Source of the DNA: Oscillospiraceae bacterium
GTDB lineage: Bacteria; Bacillota; Clostridia; Oscillospirales; Oscillospiraceae
Assembly (NCBI GenBank): GCA_015067885.1
Contig: SVLO01000020.1
Coordinates: forward strand, 1-38,881
DNA length: 38,881 bases
Reading direction: 5' to 3'
Position numbers and translations under genes: made by a program. Below the pieces are notes generated by a model, which was given only the letters and a program-made list of their open reading frames with translations, was not told the origin of the DNA and searched no databases. Numbering within the stretch: the first letter of the stretch is position 1; each line of letters begins with the position of its first letter. Shown here in pieces: positions 23,689 through 33,900 of the stretch.

Positions 23689-24972
23689 ATGGACAAGCAT
23701 CGTATCGCAACCGATTGTCTCCACGCCGGCTACCGCCCCGAAAACGGTCAGCCCCGCAACATTCCCATCATCCAGTCCACCACCTTCCGCTACGAGAGCA
23801 GCGCGGAGATGGGCAAGCTGTTTGATCTGGAGGCCAGCGGCTATTTCTACACCCGCCTGCAGAACCCCACCAACGACCACGTGGCGGCCAAGCTGTGCGC
23901 CCTGGAGGGCGGCACGGCGGCTATGCTGACCTCTTCCGGTCAGGCGGCCAACTTCTACGCCATCTTTAACATCGCCTCCTGCGGCGACCACGTTGTGGCC
24001 TCCTCTGCCATCTACGGCGGAACCTACAACCTGTTTGCCGTGACTATGAAGCGCATGGGCATTGAGTTCACCTTCGTGGAGCCTGACTGCTCCGACGCCG
24101 AGCTGGAGGCGGCTTTCCGTCCCAACACCAAGGCAGTGTTTGGCGAGACCATTGCCAACCCCGCCCTGTCCGTGCTGGACATCGAGCGGTTTGCCAACGC
24201 CGCCCACGCCCACGGTGTACCCCTCATCATCGACAATACCTTCCCCACCCCCGTCAACTGCCGTCCCTTTGAGTGGGGTGCCGACATCGTCACCCACTCC
24301 ACCACCAAGTATCTGGACGGCCACGCCAACGCCGTGGGTGGCGCCATCGTGGACAGCGGCAAGTTCGACTGGACCCGTTACCCTGACAAGTTCCCCGGCC
24401 TGTGTACGCCGGACGAGAGCTATCACGGCGTGACCTACACCGAGCGCTTCGGCCTGGAGGGGGCGTTCATTACCAAGTGTACTGCCCAGCTCATGCGTGA
24501 TTTCGGCTCCATCCCCGCACCCATGAACGCCTACCTGCTGAACGTGGGCATGGAGACTCTGCCCCTGCGTATGGCCAAGCACTGCGAGAACGGCCTGGCT
24601 GTGGCCAATTACCTGCAGAACCACCCCAAGGTGGCCTGGGTCCGCTTCCCCGGCCTGGAGGGGGACAAGGAGTACGCCCTGGCTCAGAAGTATATGCCTA
24701 ACGGCACCTGCGGCGTGGTGTCCTTCGGTGTCAAGGGCGGCCGTGCCGCGGCGGAGACCTTTATGGCCGGTCTGAAGTTGGCCTCCATCGCCACCCACGT
24801 GGCCGATGCCAAAACCTGCGTGCTGCACCCTGCCTCCGCCACCCACCGTCAGATGAACGACGCGGAGCTGGCCGCCGCCGGTATCAGCCCCGACCTGATC
24901 CGTTTCTCCGTGGGCATCGAGGACGTAAACGACCTCATTGCCGACATCGAGGGCGCCCTGGCCAACGTGTAA
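23689..24972 (+). CDS. metY: O-acetylhomoserine aminocarboxypropyltransferase (sulfhydrylase), Cys/Met PLP family
   Basis: A 427-residue PLP enzyme that makes homocysteine from O-acetylhomoserine and sulfide in methionine synthesis. The N-terminus has TDCLHAGYRPENGQ and the contact pair in YFYTRLQNPTN (52-62). SSGQAA (82-87) binds the cofactor phosphate, D182 in IIDNTF holds the pyridine ring, and K207 in STTKYLDGH is the Schiff-base lysine. The tail CVLHPASATHRQM is typical of the family. Length above 420 residues favours MetY over cystathionine gamma-synthase or methionine gamma-lyase (near 400). The ATG at 23689 has AAGAGG eight bases upstream; the in-frame ATG at 23659 overlaps the -10 region. 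Confidence 0.92.
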   Translation: MDKHRIATDCLHAGYRPENGQPRNIPIIQSTTFRYESSAEMGKLFDLEASGYFYTRLQNPTNDHVAAKLCALEGGTAAMLTSSGQAANFYAIFNIASCGDHVVASSAIYGGTYNLFAVTMKRMGIEFTFVEPDCSDAELEAAFRPNTKAVFGETIANPALSVLDIERFANAAHAHGVPLIIDNTFPTPVNCRPFEWGADIVTHSTTKYLDGHANAVGGAIVDSGKFDWTRYPDKFPGLCTPDESYHGVTYTERFGLEGAFITKCTAQLMRDFGSIPAPMNAYLLNVGMETLPLRMAKHCENGLAVANYLQNHPKVAWVRFPGLEGDKEYALAQKYMPNGTCGVVSFGVKGGRAAAETFMAGLKLASIATHVADAKTCVLHPASATHRQMNDAELAAAGISPDLIRFSVGIEDVNDLIADIEGALANV

Positions 24973-24981
24973 TTGCAGATA

Positions 24982-25019
24982 AAAATGTCCGGTTCGGAAC
25001 TCCGAACCGGACATTTTTT
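24982..25019. terminator. Bidirectional terminator after metY
   Basis: A 17-bp stem (24982-24998 with 25001-25017) flanked by A-run and T-run, so it can work in both directions. It overlaps the stop codon of the leftward gene at 25018. Confidence 0.95.
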
Positions 25020-25266
25020 AGCTTTTGCGGTCCTTTTGCGCCTGGGCCTCCACCCGGGTCTGTCGGCGCAGCTTGCGCAGTTTTCCGTCGGTGTAGCTGC
25101 CCTGGGCGATGGCGGGGAAGAAGTTATGGCTGTCGGCGGTGGGTTGGATCTCGTAGGTGCCGTAGCGGTTGACCTGCTGGATGCTGTCCGGCTCATCCCC
25201 GCAGACGGGCTGGTCCATCAGAAAGGGGACGTCCTCCCGATCCCGGGAGGTATCTTTGTTTGACAT
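25018..25266 (-). CDS. Small hydrophilic protein of unknown function
   Basis: An 82-residue charged protein (MSNKDTSRDREDVPFLMDQPV...), with a highly basic C-terminus (GKLRKLRRQTRVEAQAQKDRKS) and no membrane segment or cysteine cluster; it has one cysteine (C22). I do not recognise it. The start at 25266 has GAGGTGAG upstream, and a terminator lies exactly at its end, which supports a real gene. The basic tail could bind nucleic acid, but this is only a guess from charge. Confidence 0.6.
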   Translation of the reverse strand: MSNKDTSRDREDVPFLMDQPVCGDEPDSIQQVNRYGTYEIQPTADSHNFFPAIAQGSYTDGKLRKLRRQTRVEAQAQKDRKS

Positions 25267-25292
25267 AAGCTCACCTCATGGTCAGTATGCGC

Positions 25293-25326
25293 AAAAAAAG
25301 CCGTGTGCTTTTCCCAAGCACACGGC
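25293..25326 (-). terminator. Terminator of ireB
   Basis: An 11-bp stem GCCGTGTGCTT (25300-25310), loop TTCCC, complement at 25316-25326. On the minus strand it is followed by seven T. Confidence 0.9.
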
Positions 25327-25347
25327 CAAAAATTTGCAATTTTTTGT

Positions 25348-25596
25348 TTAGCTGAGCAGATACTGTTTCACCAAGGTGCGCAGCAGCTCGTCCCGGTCCA
25401 CCTTGCGGATAAGGGTGCGGGCGTTGTTGTGGTTGGTGATGTAGGTCGGGTCCTCGGACAGGATGTAGCCGACGATTTGGTTGATGGGGTTGTAGCCCTT
25501 TTCCTGAAGTGCCTGATACACCGTGGACAGAATGGCCTTGATTTCCAGGTCACGCTCGTCAGTCAGGCGAAATTTGCGGGTCAGATCCATTTCCAT
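25348..25596 (-). CDS. ireB: IreB family regulatory phosphoprotein (UPF0297)
   Basis: An 82-residue protein matching the UPF0297/IreB family along its length: [66 protein letters not shown]. In Enterococcus faecalis IreB is a small dimer phosphorylated on N-terminal threonines by the Ser/Thr kinase IreK and affects cephalosporin resistance. Here T6 lies in the corresponding N-terminal region (MDLTRKF). The family is widespread in Firmicutes, usually next to a RuvX-like gene, which is not seen here. AAGGAGG precedes the ATG. Confidence 0.93.
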   Translation of the reverse strand: MEMDLTRKFRLTDERDLEIKAILSTVYQALQEKGYNPINQIVGYILSEDPTYITNHNNARTLIRKVDRDELLRTLVKQYLLS

Positions 25597-25622
25597 ACAG
25601 ACACCTCCTTAAACTTAAGTAT

Positions 25623-25652
25623 AGTTTAACATGGGAAAGTGGAAAATGTAAA
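25623..25652 (-). promoter_or_regulatory. Possible promoter of ireB
   Basis: On the minus strand TTTACA (25652-25647) and TAAACT (25628-25623) are 18 bases apart, with TGT before the -10 box. Moderate match only. A TAACAT/ATGTTA dyad lies just upstream at 25664-25677, overlapping the end of the methyltransferase gene. Confidence 0.45.
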
Positions 25653-25674
25653 GAGAAAACATATAACATTTATG

Positions 25675-26304
25675 TTACATTTGCGTGTAGGTGGGCAAAA
25701 CGCTCAGACCGGGACGGCCCTGACGCACCGCCTCCACCAGCAGGGTGCAGGGGAAGTGGGCAGGAGAGTGGGCGACCAACTGCAGACGCTTGGGTTCCAA
25801 GTCATGCCGGCGCAGGGTACACAGCACGTCGCACAGCCGCTCCGGCCGGTGGCACAGGGCGAACCGCCCGCCGTTTTTCAAAAGTCGCCCGGCGGCGGCG
25901 CACAATTCGTCAAGGGAACAAAATTCCTCACACCGGGCGTGACCGCCGCTTTTGCCGCTGCCCACGGAAAAATAGGGCGGGTTGGCGATGACCAGGTCAA
26001 ACTGTCCGGCAGGCAGAGGGTTGCTGCGCAGGTCAACCTGGACGATGGTCCCGGCAAGCCCGTTACGGGTGAGGTTGTCCGCGGCGGCCCGGGCGGCGGT
26101 TTCATCCAGTTCCACGCCGGTCAGGGACAGGTTCCGCGCCCGCCCGGCCAGCAACAGCAGCAGCGTTCCGCCGCCGCAGCCCAGGTCACAAACCCTCTGA
26201 CCGTCCCGCACGGAGGCGAAGCGGCTCAGAGCAAGGCTGTCCCCGCCGAGGGGGAACACGCCTAGGGGCAATTCAAGGGTATAGGGGCCCAGTTGTTCGG
26301 TCAT
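25675..26304 (-). CDS. TrmN6-like tRNA1(Val) (adenine(37)-N6)-methyltransferase
   Basis: A 209-residue class I SAM-dependent methyltransferase. The SAM-binding loop is VCDLGCGGGTLLLLLAG (about 38-54), the acidic end of the second strand is TGVELDE, and the catalytic motif is IANPPYF (NPPY, typical of N6-adenine methyltransferases). The N-terminal form LELPLGVFPLGGDSLALSRFA matches the YabB/YfiC (TrmN6) family. Another N6-adenine or N5-glutamine target cannot be excluded. The ATG at 26304 has GAAAGGA at normal distance; a GTG at 26322 would add six residues but has a poorer site. It is divergent from spoVAD. Confidence 0.88.
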   Translation of the reverse strand: MTEQLGPYTLELPLGVFPLGGDSLALSRFASVRDGQRVCDLGCGGGTLLLLLAGRARNLSLTGVELDETAARAAADNLTRNGLAGTIVQVDLRSNPLPAGQFDLVIANPPYFSVGSGKSGGHARCEEFCSLDELCAAAGRLLKNGGRFALCHRPERLCDVLCTLRRHDLEPKRLQLVAHSPAHFPCTLLVEAVRQGRPGLSVLPTYTQM

Positions 26305-26368
26305 GGGAACACATCCTTTCACCTGCTTTTCTTTATCCTATCAAAAAAATCCGTGGAAGTAAAGCAAG

Positions 26369-26397
26369 GTATATTTGCCGGAAAATGGGACACAGTA
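26369..26397 (+). promoter_or_regulatory. Candidate sigma-G (forespore) promoter of spoVAD
   Basis: GTATA at 26369-26373 and CACAGTA at 26391-26397 are 17 bases apart, which resembles the sigma-G pattern (GnATA, 17-18 bases, CAnnnTA). No good sigma-A promoter is visible here. It fits the forespore expression known for spoVA operons. Confidence 0.5.
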
Positions 26398-26418
26398 GGG
26401 GGGAAAGAAGGTGTTTGC

Positions 26419-27441
26419 GTGTCGTGCGGAAAAGCGGGAAAACAAACGGTGCTGTTTGAAGGCGGGCCGATCATTTTGGGCTTTGGATGTGTGGCAGGGA
26501 AAAAAGAGGGGCAGGGACCCCTTGGCAGGCAGTTCGGGTATGTGGATACCGACGACCGCTTCGGGCAGGACAGTTGGGAAAAGGCGGAGTCCGAGATGCA
26601 GAAGCGGGCGCTGGACGCGGCCCTTGCCAAGGCCGGGGTACAGGAGGGGGAACTGGATTTCCTTTTTGCCGGGGATCTGCTTAACCAGTGTATCGGCTCC
26701 GGCTACGCCGCCCGGGGGCGGGAGGTACCCTTCTTCGGACTGTACGGAGCCTGCTCCACCATGGGGGAGGGGCTGTGCCTCGGAGCCATCACCCTTGCCG
26801 GCGGGGCGGGACAGTACGCGGCGGTGTGCGCCTCCTCCCACTTTTGCACGGCGGAGCGGCAGTACCGCAACCCTCTTGAGTACGGCGGCCAGCGCACACC
26901 CAACGCCCAGTGGACGGTGACGGGAGCGGGAGCGGCGGTGCTGGGTAAGGCTGGGCAGGGACCCCGGGTAAGTGGCTGTACCGTGGGTCGGGTGGTGGAC
27001 AAGGGCATCACCGACGCCAACAATATGGGGGCGGCCATGGCACCCGCCGCCGCCCAGACCATCTGCACCCATCTGCAGGACACGGGCCGTACCCCCGCCG
27101 ACTATGACCTGATCGTTACAGGGGATTTGGGTGTGCTGGGCAGCCAACTGCTCTGTGAGCTTGTGGGGCGGGAAGGGTACGATCTGACCGGTCGGCACAC
27201 CGACTGCGGCCTGCTGATTTACGATTTGGAGGGACAGGACGTCCACTGCGGCGGCTCCGGCTGCGGCTGCTGCGCCAGCGTGCTGGCGGCCCATCTGCTG
27301 CCCGGTATGCAGGCGGGGAAGTGGAACCGTATCTTATTCTGCCCCACCGGGGCGCTCCACTCGCCCACGGCCACCATGCAGGGGGAGTCCATCCCCGGCA
27401 TTTGCCATGCCGTGGTACTGGATATGGGAGGGAACTTGTGA
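26419..27441 (+). CDS. spoVAD: Stage V sporulation protein AD
   Basis: A 340-residue thiolase-fold protein needed for dipicolinic acid uptake into the forespore. It binds DPA and acts on the inner spore membrane with other SpoVA proteins. Family features are clear: KQTVLFEGGPIILGFG near the start, LFAGDLLNQCIGSGYAARG, the region around FGLYGACSTMGEGLCLGA, and GDLGVLGSQLL. The start is GTG at 26419, chosen by an AAGG site seven bases upstream and by family length (about 338). The stop overlaps the start of spoVAE by one base. spoVAC, usually just upstream, is absent from this place. Confidence 0.93.
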   Translation: MSCGKAGKQTVLFEGGPIILGFGCVAGKKEGQGPLGRQFGYVDTDDRFGQDSWEKAESEMQKRALDAALAKAGVQEGELDFLFAGDLLNQCIGSGYAARGREVPFFGLYGACSTMGEGLCLGAITLAGGAGQYAAVCASSHFCTAERQYRNPLEYGGQRTPNAQWTVTGAGAAVLGKAGQGPRVSGCTVGRVVDKGITDANNMGAAMAPAAAQTICTHLQDTGRTPADYDLIVTGDLGVLGSQLLCELVGREGYDLTGRHTDCGLLIYDLEGQDVHCGGSGCGCCASVLAAHLLPGMQAGKWNRILFCPTGALHSPTATMQGESIPGICHAVVLDMGGNL

Positions 27442-27797
27442 TGGAATACGTGAAGGCGTTTGTGTGCGGCGGTATCCTGTGTGTTGTGGGCCAAATTCTC
27501 ATAGACAAGACCAAGCTGACCCCCGCCCGGATCTTGGTGGGCTATGTGGTCGCCGGCGTGGTTCTTGGGGCGGTGGGGCTGTATCAGCCCTTTGCCGAGT
27601 GGGCGGGGGCCGGGGCGAACGTTCCTTTGACCGGCTTTGGCAATTTGCTGGCAAAAGGGGTAAAGCAGGCGGTGGAGGAACGGGGACTTTTGGGCGCCCT
27701 GACCGGTGGGTTCACCGCGGCGGCGGGTGGCATTGCGGCGGCCATCTTCTTCGGCGCGGTGGTGGCACTGATCTTTCGGGCAAAACCAAAGAGGTAA
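27441..27797 (+). CDS. spoVAE: Stage V sporulation protein AE (SpoVAEb type)
   Basis: A 118-residue membrane protein with about four hydrophobic segments: 5-20 (KAFVCGGILCVVGQIL), 31-48, a mid section rich in Gly/Ala (53-76) and 86-112. The N-terminal KAFVCGGILCVVGQILIDKTKLTPARILV and the GFGNLLAKGVKQAVEERGLLGALTGGFTAAAGGIAAAI stretch are typical of SpoVAE(b), part of the DPA channel of the spore membrane. Its ATG overlaps the spoVAD stop (ATGA), so the two are translationally coupled. Confidence 0.92.
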   Translation: MEYVKAFVCGGILCVVGQILIDKTKLTPARILVGYVVAGVVLGAVGLYQPFAEWAGAGANVPLTGFGNLLAKGVKQAVEERGLLGALTGGFTAAAGGIAAAIFFGAVVALIFRAKPKR

Positions 27798-27811
27798 GGT
27801 GCAGGAAACGG

Positions 27812-27839
27812 TTGAAAAAAACGAAAAATTTGTTATACT
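27812..27839 (+). promoter_or_regulatory. Promoter of the zinc-ribbon protein and thioesterase genes
   Basis: TTGAAA (27812-27817) and TATACT (27834-27839) are 16 bases apart, with TGT before the -10 box (extended -10). Confidence 0.7.
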
Positions 27840-27874
27840 GTTTTCTGTAACCAACCCGTGAAAGGATGAGTCCC

Positions 27875-28492
27875 ATGCCCGCTCAGGAACCAACGCGTAC
27901 CATCGCCTATATCTGCCCGGAATGTCGCCAGTCGGTCATTGTGGAGCGCAGCCTGTTCAGCCTTGCCGCCGCTCCCGCCAAAATTCCCTGTCCCTGCGGC
28001 AAATCTGCCCTTGGGGTGGAGTTTTTGGCGGATAGGGTGAAGCTGGACGTGCCTTGCCTGTTCTGCGGTACGCAGCATAAGGTCACCTGCTCCTCCACCG
28101 CCTTCGTGCGGGAAAAGACCCTGGCCTTTTCCTGTGCGGCCTCCGGTCTGGACTGCTGCTATGTGGGGCAGGAGGGACCTGTCTTTGCGGCCACCGCCCG
28201 GCTGGAGCAGACCGTGGACAAGCTGGAGCGGGATGCCGGGCAGGACAACGTCTTTTTGGATGAGATCGTCATGCACGAGGTGTTGTCTGAACTGAAGGAT
28301 ATTGCTGCCCGGGGTGGAGTGTCCTGCTCCTGTGGCAGCAAGCAGTGGAGTTTTCAGGTCAACTACAGCTCGGTGGACCTGATGTGCGCTCAATGCGGGG
28401 CCGAGATGCGCCTGCCTGCCGCCACCGCCGACGATATTGACGACATTTGCTGTAAAAACACCATTGTTATCCGAGGGACGAGTGAGGAGTAA
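27875..28492 (+). CDS. Cysteine-rich zinc-ribbon-like protein of unknown function
   Basis: A 205-residue soluble protein with at least five Cys pairs: C14/C17 (CPEC), C39/C41 (CPC), C61/C64 (CLFC), and near the C-terminus SCSCGS and CAQC. Such repeated pairs suggest two or more zinc ribbons, somewhat like CpXC-type proteins, but I do not claim a family. An acidic helical segment (about 112-145, LEQTVDKLERDAG...) divides the two Cys-rich parts. The start at 27875 follows AAAGGA with 8 bases; the in-frame ATG at 27866 overlaps that site. The thioesterase gene starts 4 bases after its stop. Function unknown. Confidence 0.75.
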   Translation: MPAQEPTRTIAYICPECRQSVIVERSLFSLAAAPAKIPCPCGKSALGVEFLADRVKLDVPCLFCGTQHKVTCSSTAFVREKTLAFSCAASGLDCCYVGQEGPVFAATARLEQTVDKLERDAGQDNVFLDEIVMHEVLSELKDIAARGGVSCSCGSKQWSFQVNYSSVDLMCAQCGAEMRLPAATADDIDDICCKNTIVIRGTSEE

Positions 28493-28496
28493 CGCT

Positions 28497-29236
28497 GTGA
28501 GTGTGTGGTTCGAATACAAAACGGTGATCGACACCCGGGATGTGGACGGCCGCGGTCACTGCCGGCCGTCTGCCTTGCTGGGCCACCTGCAGGAGGCGGC
28601 CACCCTGGCCGCCGAGGATATGGGCTTTGGCCGGGACCTGCTGATGGAGCGGTATGGGGCGTTTTGGATGCTGGCCCGCCTGTGGTACCGGTTGGAGCGG
28701 CCCCTGCGCTGGGGAGAGGAACTGACCATACATACCTGGCACCGGGGTGGAAAGGGTGTGTCCAGCTATCGTGATTTTGATTTGTACGTCAACGGAGAAT
28801 ACGTGGGCGAAGCGGTGTCGGTCTGGGTACTGGCCCAGATGCAGGACCGCAGGATGCTGCGTATGTCCCAGATCCCGGAGTTGGAAGGGACTCAGGGGGG
28901 CGAGCGGAGCAAGGCTCGCCTGCTGAGCAAGCTGCGCCTGCCGGAGCAGATGGAGCTTGTCGAACGGCGGCTGATGCATTACAGTGATACTGACATCAAC
29001 GACCATGTGAACAACACCCGCTATGCGGATTTTGCCTGCGATGCCATTCGCGTGGATCGCCTTCCCGGGGACGTGTTTGTGGCGGGTATGCAGCTGGGCT
29101 ATCATGCCGAGTGCCGCGCGGGAGAGTATGTGGATATGCTTGTGACCCGGAGCGAGGAAGGGTGGTTTGTCCACGGTATAGACGAAACTGGCAAAACTCG
29201 CTTTGATGCGCAGGTGTTTCTTGTTCAAGACATTTC

Positions 29237-29240
<4 letters not shown>
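28497..29240 (+). CDS. Acyl-ACP thioesterase
   Basis: A 247-residue enzyme that would release fatty acids from acyl-carrier protein. It shows two hotdog domains: the first (1-125) has HLQEAATLAAEDMGFGRDLL and FWMLARLWYRLERPLRWGEEL; the second (about 150-247) has YSDTDINDHVNNTRYADFACDAI, matching the N-x-H catalytic segment of plant-type FatA/FatB and bacterial homologues. Overall length agrees with bacterial members of the family. The start is GTG at 28497, seven bases after GAGGAG; another GTG two codons later is possible. It is cotranscribed with the zinc-ribbon gene. Chain-length specificity cannot be read. Confidence 0.88.
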
Positions 29241-30798
<1,558 letters not shown>

Positions 30799-30810
30799 TG
30801 ACACATACGA

Positions 30811-30844
30811 CGCAGGCAGGTCAACGACCTGCCTGCGTTTTTTT
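30811..30844 (+). terminator. Terminator of guaB
   Basis: A perfect 12-bp stem CGCAGGCAGGTC / GACCTGCCTGCG with loop AAC, then seven T (30838-30844). Confidence 0.95.
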
Positions 30845-30911
30845 CTTATAGCCCTTTTTTTGGGACATAAACTGTGATACACTATTGAAAAACGAAAGGG
30901 AGGGGAATGGG

Positions 30912-33900
30912 ATGCTGAAGCTGATGATCGGTCGCGCGGGTACGGGCAAGTCTACCCTGATGCTGCAGCGTATCTGCGAGCAAGCCGACGGACGGCACAT
31001 TCTGCTGGTGCCGGAACCCCAGTCCCACCAAACTGAACGGCGGCTGTGCGCCCGGGGCGGCCCGGCGGTGTGCCGCTATGCCGAGGTGCTGACCTTCAGC
31101 CGCCTGGCCAGCCGCGTTTTTCAGACCGCCGGTGGCGGAGGTCGGCAGGAGCTGGATGCCGGTGGCCGCCTGCTGCTGATGTGGCGGGCGGTACGTTCTG
31201 TGGCCGATGTGCTGCAGGTCTATGTCCGCCCCTCCCGGCGGCCGGCCTTTCTCAGCGGCCTGCTGGCCACGGCGGACGAGCTGAAAAGCTGCTGCATCAG
31301 GCCGGAGCAACTGGTGTGTGCCGGCGAGCGTATCGGGGGAAGTGACGGCGCCCGCCTGCGGGATCTGGGCTTGATCTGCGGCGCCTACGATGCCATGGCG
31401 GCTAACACGGCCCTGGACCCCCACGACCGACTGAGCCGGGCGGCGGAAAAGCTGGCCCGGTGCAATTGGGCCCAGGGGATGCAGGTTTGGCTGGATGGCT
31501 TTATTGATTTCACCCCCCAGCAGTTGGAGCTGATCCGCCTGTTGCTGCGGCAGGGGGAGAATGTCACGGTGGCCCTGACCTGCGACAAGCTGGAGGAGAC
31601 TGACGGCGGCGCCGGTATCTTTTCTCCGGCACGGCACACAGCCCGGCAATTGATTGCCATGGCCAAAGAACAGGGACAGGACTATGCGGTGGAGGTTTGC
31701 GGACAGGCGGCGCCCGCCCGGGCCGGAGCTATGGTGCAATTGGAGCAGCAACTGTTTGAACGTGCCGGCGGGACTGCAGGGTCCTGTGGGGGACAGGTGC
31801 AGTTGTTCTGCGGCGGGGACCCCCGGACCGAGGTGGAGTGGACCGCCGCCCAAATCCGAAAGCTGGTTCGTGACGGGGGCCTGCGTATGCGGGACATCGC
31901 CGTGGTAGCCCGCAGCTACGAGCGCTACGACGGCCTGATCGAGTCGGTGTTCCGCCGTTATGACATCCCTGTGTTTCGCTCTGCCATGCGCGACATTCTG
32001 CACAGGCCGGTAATGGCCCTTGTTACCGCTGCCCTGGACGTGGTGGCGGGGGGCTACACCTATGACGACGTGTTCCGCTATTTGAAAACCGACCTGACCG
32101 ACTTGACCCGGCAGGAGCGGGACGAACTGGAGAATTACGCCCTGAAATGGGACATTCATGGCAGTCGCTGGACCCAGGAAAAGCCGTGGAGCATGAATCC
32201 CTCCGGCTATGGCGGGCAGATGGACGAGGCGGCCCGCCGGCAGGTGGAGCGGCTGGATGCCCTGCGCCGCCGCGTGGTAGCTCCGCTGGAAAAATTGCGG
32301 ACAAACCGCCTGAAAACCGGGCGCGGTCAAGCGCAAGCGCTTTACAGTCTTTTGGAGGAGATCGGCCTTGACAAACGGCTGGAAGAGCGCTGCACCCTGC
32401 TGACGGAGCAGGGGGAACTGGGCCTTGCCCAGGAGTATCGCCAACTGTGGGAGATCCTGTGCGGAGCGTTGGAGCAGTGCGCGAATCTGCTGGACGATAT
32501 GAGCTTGGAGCTGGACGAATTTGCACGGCTGCTGCGGCTGGTCCTGAGCCAGTATGAGGTGGGTACCATCCCCGTTTCTCTGGACCGGGTGACGGCCGGG
32601 GAACTGGTGCGCCAAAGTGGCCATGGGGTCAAGGTACTGTTTGTGTTGGGGGCGGACAACGCCTCCATCCCCGGAGTGGGTCAGCCGGTGGGTCTGCTGT
32701 CTGACGACGACCGGGAACGGCTGGCGGGGGAAGGTGTGGAGCTTGGCCTGCGGGGCAAGGACCGCCTGTACCGCGAAATGACCGCCATCTATACCGCCTG
32801 CACCTGTCCGGACCAAAAGCTGTTTGTCACGTGGCCGGCCTGCAACGGTGGGGAGGAGCTGCAGCCCTCCTTCCTGGTGGAGCGGCTTTTGAAGATGTTT
32901 TCCGACCTGCGGGTACAGACCGAGGGTGCAGGGGAGTTTCGCCTGAGCGCCCCCTGTGCTGCGCTGGAGCAGGCCGGTCAGCGGCCGACCGTGCGCCGGG
33001 TGCTGAGTGAACTGCCCCGGTGGTCTGACGCCGTGCGGCGGTTGGAGCGGGCGGAGCAATGGCAGCGGGGCAGCCTGTCCCGACAGGCGGTGGACCGGCT
33101 GTACGGGCGCAAGGTGCCCATGTCCGCCTCCCGCATGGATAAGTACAAATCCTGCCACTTTGCCTACTTCATGCGCTACGGCCTACAGGCCGAGCCGCGC
33201 AGGCGGGCCGGCTTTGACGCCCCGGAATACGGCACCTTTGTCCACTACGTTATGGAGCGGGTGTTCCAAAGCGATGCCTGGCGTGACGGCGCAGGCGGTG
33301 TGGACCGGGATAAGCTGAAGGAGCTGACCCGGGCCACCGTGGAGGATTACGTTCAGAACGAGCTGGGCGGGCTGGAGCATCAAACCCCGCGTTTTGTCTA
33401 TCTGTTCCGCCGACTTATGGACGGCGTGGATGCGGTGGTGGACAACGTGGCCCAGGAACTGGCGGTGTCCCGTTTCGTGCCGGTGGACTTTGAGCTGGGC
33501 TTTGGCCGGGGCAAGGAGCTTGGCCCGGTGGAGATGACAGAGGGCGATGTGACCATCAGCGTCACCGGCTTTGTGGACCGGGTGGACGGCTGGCGTGACG
33601 GCGAGCAGATGTACCTGCGGGTGGTGGACTACAAGACGGGCCGGAAATCCTTTGACCTGACCGAGGTGGCCGGTGGCATGGGTCTGCAGATGCTGCTGTA
33701 CCTGTTTACCCTGTGCAGGGAGGGGGAGAAACGTTACGGCGTGCGCCCCATACCCGCTGGTGTGCTGTATATGCCGGCCCGGGACGTCATTGTACGCGGA
33801 AGCCCCGGCATGACCGAAGAGGAGCGCCGAAAAAAGGTGGACAGCGAGCTGCGCCGCCACGGCTTGGTACTTAACGAGCAGGCGGTGCTGGAGGCTATGG

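Noticed and set aside
30882..33158. A 758-codon minus-strand frame opposite addB
   Set aside because: Antisense shadow of a confidently identified gene.
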